Below are positions 59,071 through 64,000 of a stretch of DNA of 64,000 bases, in pieces. The position numbers were made by a program, and so were the translations under genes. The stretch is from positions 1,302,001 to 1,366,000 of the forward strand of contig WWBZ02000007.1 of assembly GCA_011503125.2 (NCBI GenBank), written 5' to 3'. A model generated the notes under the pieces. That model made no database searches and was not told the origin of the DNA. It worked only from the letters and a program-made list of their open reading frames with translations. The DNA comes from Botryosphaeria dothidea. Its lineage: Eukaryota > Ascomycota > Dothideomycetes > Botryosphaeriales > Botryosphaeriaceae. Every line of letters begins with the position of its first letter. Within the stretch, counting starts at the first letter, position 1.

Positions 59071-60521
59071 AAGGACGGTGCCTGCAGAGTCGCGACATGC
59101 CCGTTAGCTCGGGAGCACGATGGTGGTGGTGGTGGTGGCAAGGCGGAGGGAGTGCTCGGGATGGAAACGCACCAGGAACGCGCTCGAGCCAGCGATCTTC
59201 CAGCACTCCGAGCCCCATTATTATTGTTTCTTGTGTGGGGTGAGAGCGAGCGTGAGCGGGTGGGTCGACTCGACTCGGCAGCAGAGGCCTGGCGCTCGAA
59301 CGGCAGCCGTCGGCGGTCTCGAGGTATACAAGTAGCGGGAGAGGAGCAGCGGCGGTCCACCCGATGGCGTCCGCCGCAGGTTGCTGCTCCAAGCTCGCTG
59401 CAGGGTAACTAACTCAGATGCTAAAAGGGTGGTGCCGCCCTGCCGCCAGCAGCCGCCAGAGCCACCCCATCTTCCCCAGCCAGGCTTAGAGTCAGTCGAC
59501 CATGAAGCCAAAATCGAGTGTCATTGACTCAGAGTCGTTCCCCACCCCAGGCACCAGGGATTAGCTTCGTCCGCAAACTTTGGTAGCTCATCGAACGTTC
59601 TCATCCCCTCCACCGCCTCTCTAGCTGAATCCTCACACCGTCTCGCAGTTATGCCTCTGCAGCCCTTTCGTGGTACCGGGAGAAGGGAGCGTGTCTTAAA
59701 TGTGTCCATGTGTCAATCTTGTTCGCCAGCCAAAGTTTGTTCGTCAGTGAAATTGCGCCCCGGCTCGCTCAACAGTTAAGCTTCACAGCAAACGTCACTT
59801 GAGAAAACCTTCTGTCCCTGCTATTGCTCCAATTTCGTATTCAATCTGCCCAACCTATACACAACTGAATCCCAACTCTACCCTTGTTCGCCGGCCTGAG
59901 CTGCTGCGCCTTGTTACCCCCCCACCAAACATATCCTGAATCCCCATCCAACCAGCAATTCCCCAGTCAAAACCAATACCACCGAGAAAACCGAAACCGT
60001 CCCCGGTGTGCCAGCTACTCCGCGGCTACCCGACGCTCCCATTTGCTGTGTGAATTACGCGCCAGATGCCCTCTCTGTATTCAAGGAAGCGAAAGAAATG
60101 AGGAAAGGAAAAAAAAAGAGAAAATCAGCATCTCGTATCAAACCAGTGAAAATGGACGTCCCGAGATTTCGCCTGTGCCTTGAAACCCCTGATCCTCAGT
60201 CCATCTGTCGAAAAGGAAAAGAGAATAAAGAAAAGCTCGTAATGCTTGCGCCGATGACCGTGGTATCATGCTCTGGATTCCGCCATCCATGGCCTCGTCT
60301 GCCCATGCGCCAGGTCCCAACATGCGCCGTGTCAGAATGACAAATGGTTGGGGTGTTGCTTCATGCAGAAATGAGGCCGGAGAGCGGTCGTGCAGTTGCC
60401 GCTCAATGTGAAGAAATCATGCCCGTTAAAACTCCGTACCATGAACTGATGCTAAATCGAACCGTATTGTATGTCCATGGACGAGCCATGGTTGAACTGT
60501 AATTGCAGAACCTCTCGGATC
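59071..60521. other. intergenic, nothing recognised apart from a TGG repeat
   Basis: Upstream of the MFS gene and 3' of ATG1. It contains a six-unit TGG repeat at 59121-59138. Frames are short and unconvincing. Confidence 0.5.
59121..59138. repeat. TGG trinucleotide microsatellite (six units)
   Basis: Six perfect TGG units about 50 bp upstream of the MFS start codon. Confidence 0.85.
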
Positions 60522-63500
60522 TCAGCGAGGCGATGCGTTGGCGGCGACTGGGGTTGATGAAGGCGACCCTCTGCCAGGTGCTGTGAGCGAAGCCCGCTTC
60601 TGGGATCTCTGAATCTCAATCTTCTTGCGAAGCGCCTTAAGTCTGCCCCTCATGCTCTCAATCACTGCAAAACTGTCAGTCATCACGCCACCAATTGCCC
60701 TGCCGTTCAGACGCAAACTTACATTTCAAGACAGACGCTCTATCCTCATCTTCCAATCCTTGGATGACATCCTCTTCTTGCCTCTTGTTGCCTGATTTGC
60801 GGCCGAGCAACTCTTCCTCGCCTTCGAAGATTGCCTCAAGCATACGAATTGCCGTCGTATAATTGAGTTCACAGCCCGGAAGGTCCTCTCCCACTAGTTC
60901 ATTCACAGCTGCGGCTCTGCTCATCTCGATTGCTCTGTCATACATGAGCTTCTCAGCCGTGATGCCAGTGGGCAGGTGGATGTTTTCCACAGAAGTTCCA
61001 GCACTCGTGGTTGAGGTGGAGTTTGATGGCAAGTTGTTGGGGTGAGCAGGATGATCTAGAGGCAGTTGCTTTTGAGCTTCAACGAGCTTACGCCCGACAA
61101 ATTCGGACTTCTCCACGCACTCATTGAAACGCGTGCGCACCCACTGCACAATCTGGTTCATCTTGGTGCCGATCGCCGCCAAATTCGCCTGGGCGGGAGA
61201 ACGCGACGTGCTTCCATCACCTAGGATTTCGCCACGGTTGCGTGTGCCCCACCAGCTGCCGGCAAGGTCGATTGACTTGGCCAGAAGAGCCAGGGCTTTG
61301 ACATAAAGCACCAAGGCTTCCTCCGAAATGGTGAGAATGGCATCCACAGTGAGGTCTTCATCCAGTGCGTCATCGTCATCATCCATGCGTGGCTGATTAG
61401 CATGCACAATCCCGAGGCCTTGATCACTGGGCGGTGGCGGAAGCAGTTGCCTGTACTTGACTTCTGCGAAACCGTAGATGACATGGCTGCGTTGAGCCAG
61501 CTCTTCTACAATCTCCAGGGTCCTCACGTCCTTGTCTCTGGACTTTTCACTCACTGGCTTGTTTCCATCACCGATGACCAACATACTGCTCTGGGCCGTT
61601 GGGTACATGGGGAACTGCGTATGCCCTTTGGGCGGAGAAGGCCCGCGGCCAGGGGGAGAAGCACCGGTCCCAAAGATCCGATAACTGGCCATATTGAGCG
61701 CCTTCGAAATAGCTGATGTTGCTGAGCCAGGGCTTGCTCCGTAACGCCGTTCGTAAGAACTGTTGCGCTGGTGGAGAGACTCAGGGCGCCTGCCAGTGGC
61801 AATCTGGATTGCTCTTGAAGGGTTGCTTTGGGCTCCAGTGGTGGAAGTAGGTGTGCCTTGAGTCGTCGCTCGCCTGACCATCGTTCCATGTTGTGTTGGA
61901 TGTTCTCTATTGAATTGAGGGCTGGCAGCCAACTCATCTGCGAATGCATTCACTTCCACAGTCCGCTTCTCCACCAGTACGTAATCCCGCTCAAATGCAA
62001 TATCTTGAGCAGCGCGCTCCTTGGCCTCCCGGGATGCCCGTTCCTCAGCCCTCTGAGGGTTGCGTTCCCTCTCAAAGTGATCACGAAGGGCTGACGAGCT
62101 CGGAGAAGGAGAATGACGACTACTCCGTCTGTTCATGGTTACAGCCGCTGCCGTAGGCCTTTCTTGGACCATGGGGGCCTTGGCAGGAGCTGTAGCGGTG
62201 TGGTGGACAGTGGGTCGACGCTCCTGTTGGGCGGACGGTGGGCGGTCTTGACTCGGAGCAGCAGCATTGCTGAAACGTCTAGCGGGAGCGTTCGAAGACG
62301 AGGGTCCCGAAATGGTTGGGCGTGAAGGTCGTTGAGGCGGGGTATCGCCTGAGGCAACTCTGGGCCTAGAAGTCATCTCTGTTTCGCCACCTTGGGAGCT
62401 GGCGACCTTTTCGGGGATGGAGCTTGTTGATGCACGTTTCTCATCAGCAGGCCGGCCAAGAGACTCGTAGAGGGAACCCTGAGCAAGGTCTTCGGGGTGC
62501 AGGTTGGGGATTTCCCCCGCGATGACCACATCGGAGAAGAACTTCTCGTGAGAAATCCTCTCCGTAGGAGTCTTCTTCAGGAGTGCTCGTACGATGTTCT
62601 TCATATCGCGGCTGATCGGAATTTCCCCGAAGCTGATCCTATCGTCCTGCTTTTCGATCCGCCGGAGCAGCTCCACGTGATTCGATGCACGGAACGGCGG
62701 CTTTCCAACGAGCATCTCATGGAGGACGGTTCCTGTGGACCAGAGATCTGCCTTGGCATCATATTTCTCGTAGCGGAGAATCTCCGGTGCCATGTACAAA
62801 GGAGAACCACAGAGAGTTTCTGCCAGCGATGACTTGGGAAGCCAGCGAGCGAATCCAAAATCTGCGACCTTGAGCATGGGAAGGGACGCCACACCAACGG
62901 CCGGGACCATCGAACCCGCGGCCGCAGCATAGGGAACCTCGTTCGGCCGATACGTCTGATAGTACAAGGGCGAAGGGTTGAGGAGAAGGTTCTGGGGCTT
63001 CAAATCGCGGTGAACATAGTTCTTGGCGTGGATGAACTCGAGGGCACTTGCTATCTGCTTAAGGAAGTGTCGAGCCAGAACTTCGTTGAGGCCGCCGACC
63101 GGGGGGTTGGGATACTTCTTCATCATATGTGCGGTTGCGGGATGGTCTGCGAGGGTTGCCCGCTTCTTGATGAAGCTGGACAGGTCCCCAAGCTCGCAGA
63201 ACTCTGTTACAATGTGTATGTACTTGGGTACCTCTTTACAGTCGATGAGGGCGACGATGTGCGGGTGGGTCAGATTACGGAGGATCTGGATCTCGGTCGA
63301 GAGGTTGTCCTTGAGCTTCTTATTGAGCTTCGTGGTGTCGACCGACTTGATGGCTACGACGAGCTCCCGCTTTCTCTACAGTGACAAGCTATGTTAGAGT
63401 CAAGAGGACCGAACACTCGTTTGGCATCGCTGCGCGGCGGGGAAAGCGAGAATATGGCGACATACCATGTGAACGCCCTTGTAGACGGTGGCAAAGCTGC

Positions 63501-63624
63501 CCTTTCCAATTTGGTTCATCCTCCTGAAGGAGCCCACCATGGTGTCCGGGTTCTCGGCAGCGGACTGCATGGTTGCGGACCTCCGAGGGCTCGCGGCGTG
63601 CGACGGGTGTGTTGGAGTTGCCAT
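60522..63624 (-). CDS. ATG1: autophagy-initiating Ser/Thr kinase Atg1 (984 aa)
   Basis: Three exons on minus: 63624-63466, 63375-60723 and 60664-60522 (2955 nt). Kinase domain near the N-terminus: Gly loop IGKGSFATVYKG, catalytic Lys in VVAIKSV, HRDLKPQN, DFG as VADFGFARWL, and CGSPLYMAPEIL. The family-typical insert before DFG (NPSPLYYQTYRPNEVPYAAA) is present. The middle is Ser/Pro/Arg-rich and disordered. DYVLVEKR at about residue 517 fits the Atg8-interacting motif found at this place in Atg1. The C-terminal helical region (ALVLYVKALALLAKSIDLAG, YDRAIEMSRAAAVNELVG) is the MIT-type domain that binds Atg13. Role: starts autophagosome formation with Atg13 and Atg17. The start at 63624 is preferred; 63696 is also in frame. 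Confidence 0.95.
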
Positions 63625-64000
63625 GGTAGGGGATGGCCGGCGGGCTGGATGCGACCTCAGCCGGCAGCGACGAGGTTGATGGGTCGCTGCGATCACCGGA
63701 GGTGAGGGTACGAGGGCGAGGCAGTGATGTGGGACATGGGCCGCGGCGAGGATAGGCGGTCGAGAGGCGATAAGGTGGAGCTTCGAGCGGGCGGGCGTCA
63801 GGCTTGACGACTACAGGCTCCGGGGTGGGACAGCAGGAGGCACAAAGCAGCAGGGCGGCAGCGCAGTCGGCAGCTTGCCGGTCGAGGGAGGTGGACGCGG
63901 CGGCGGCGGCGGCGAGGATAAGCGGTCGAGTCAGCGAGTGGTTGGAGCTGGGGCAGCCCAGTTGTCGCGCAGGTGCGGCTCTTGCGGGGCACAGGAACAA
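63625..64000. other. ATG1 upstream region to window edge
   Basis: GC-rich leader/promoter sequence. Frames on the minus strand here run into ATG1 exon 1 out of frame and are not supported. Confidence 0.5.

Overview
The window is nuclear DNA of a filamentous ascomycete (Pezizomycotina). The evidence is short introns (about 50-110 bp) with GTAAGT/GTGAGT-like donors, a Zn2Cys6 regulator, Pezizomycotina-style Atg1 and Doa10 proteins, a tRNA with an intron, and transposons carrying C-to-T type nonsense changes that look like repeat-induced point mutation (RIP). A Dothideomycete is my guess; nothing in the window fixes the class. All gene models were built by hand from reading frame, splice consensus and family motifs.

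Layout. 1-4.0 kb: the 3' part of the ERAD ubiquitin ligase Doa10, a small one-TM protein, and a BTB/POZ coiled-coil gene split by a 180-bp hAT-type MITE. 4.5-8 kb: a UNC93-like MFS gene and a signal-peptide nitrilase that looks broken just after its catalytic Cys. 8.9-11.6 kb: a RecQ-family helicase with unusual domain order. 12.7-14.4 kb: a ZIP zinc transporter. 15.7-16.8 kb: a zinc alcohol dehydrogenase. 19.6-21.6 kb: a very small Zn2Cys6 protein and a small membrane protein. 23.9-25.5 kb: a secreted BBE-type FAD oxidase.

26-31 kb is a transposon region. Two 1343-bp Tc1 elements with inverted interiors and RIP-like damage flank a 2.3-kb island that holds an intron-containing tRNA-Glu(UUC). 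31.5-37.7 kb has a secreted S10 carboxypeptidase and a secreted alpha-carbonic anhydrase. 41.6-48.4 kb is an accessory-looking stretch: a 494-aa unknown, a 96-aa unknown, a membrane-anchored FAD monooxygenase, a Cys-rich unknown, and an F-box/2EXR-like gene with a frame break. 49.5-49.9 kb may hold a dead hydrolase. The right part is housekeeping: mitochondrial uS13 (Sws2) head-to-head with an ER cyclophilin B, then Ded1, an MFS transporter, and Atg1.

The genes do not form one pathway. Doa10 and cyclophilin B both act in ER protein quality control, but they are 50 kb apart. I found no convincing new multi-gene system. The best leads are the MITE-split BTB gene (removing the insert plus one target-site copy restores the frame exactly), a cyclophilin B whose intron retention would swap a membrane anchor for an HVEL ER-retention-like tail, the start-codon-only first exon of uS13m, and the odd end/interior orientation of the two Tc1 copies.
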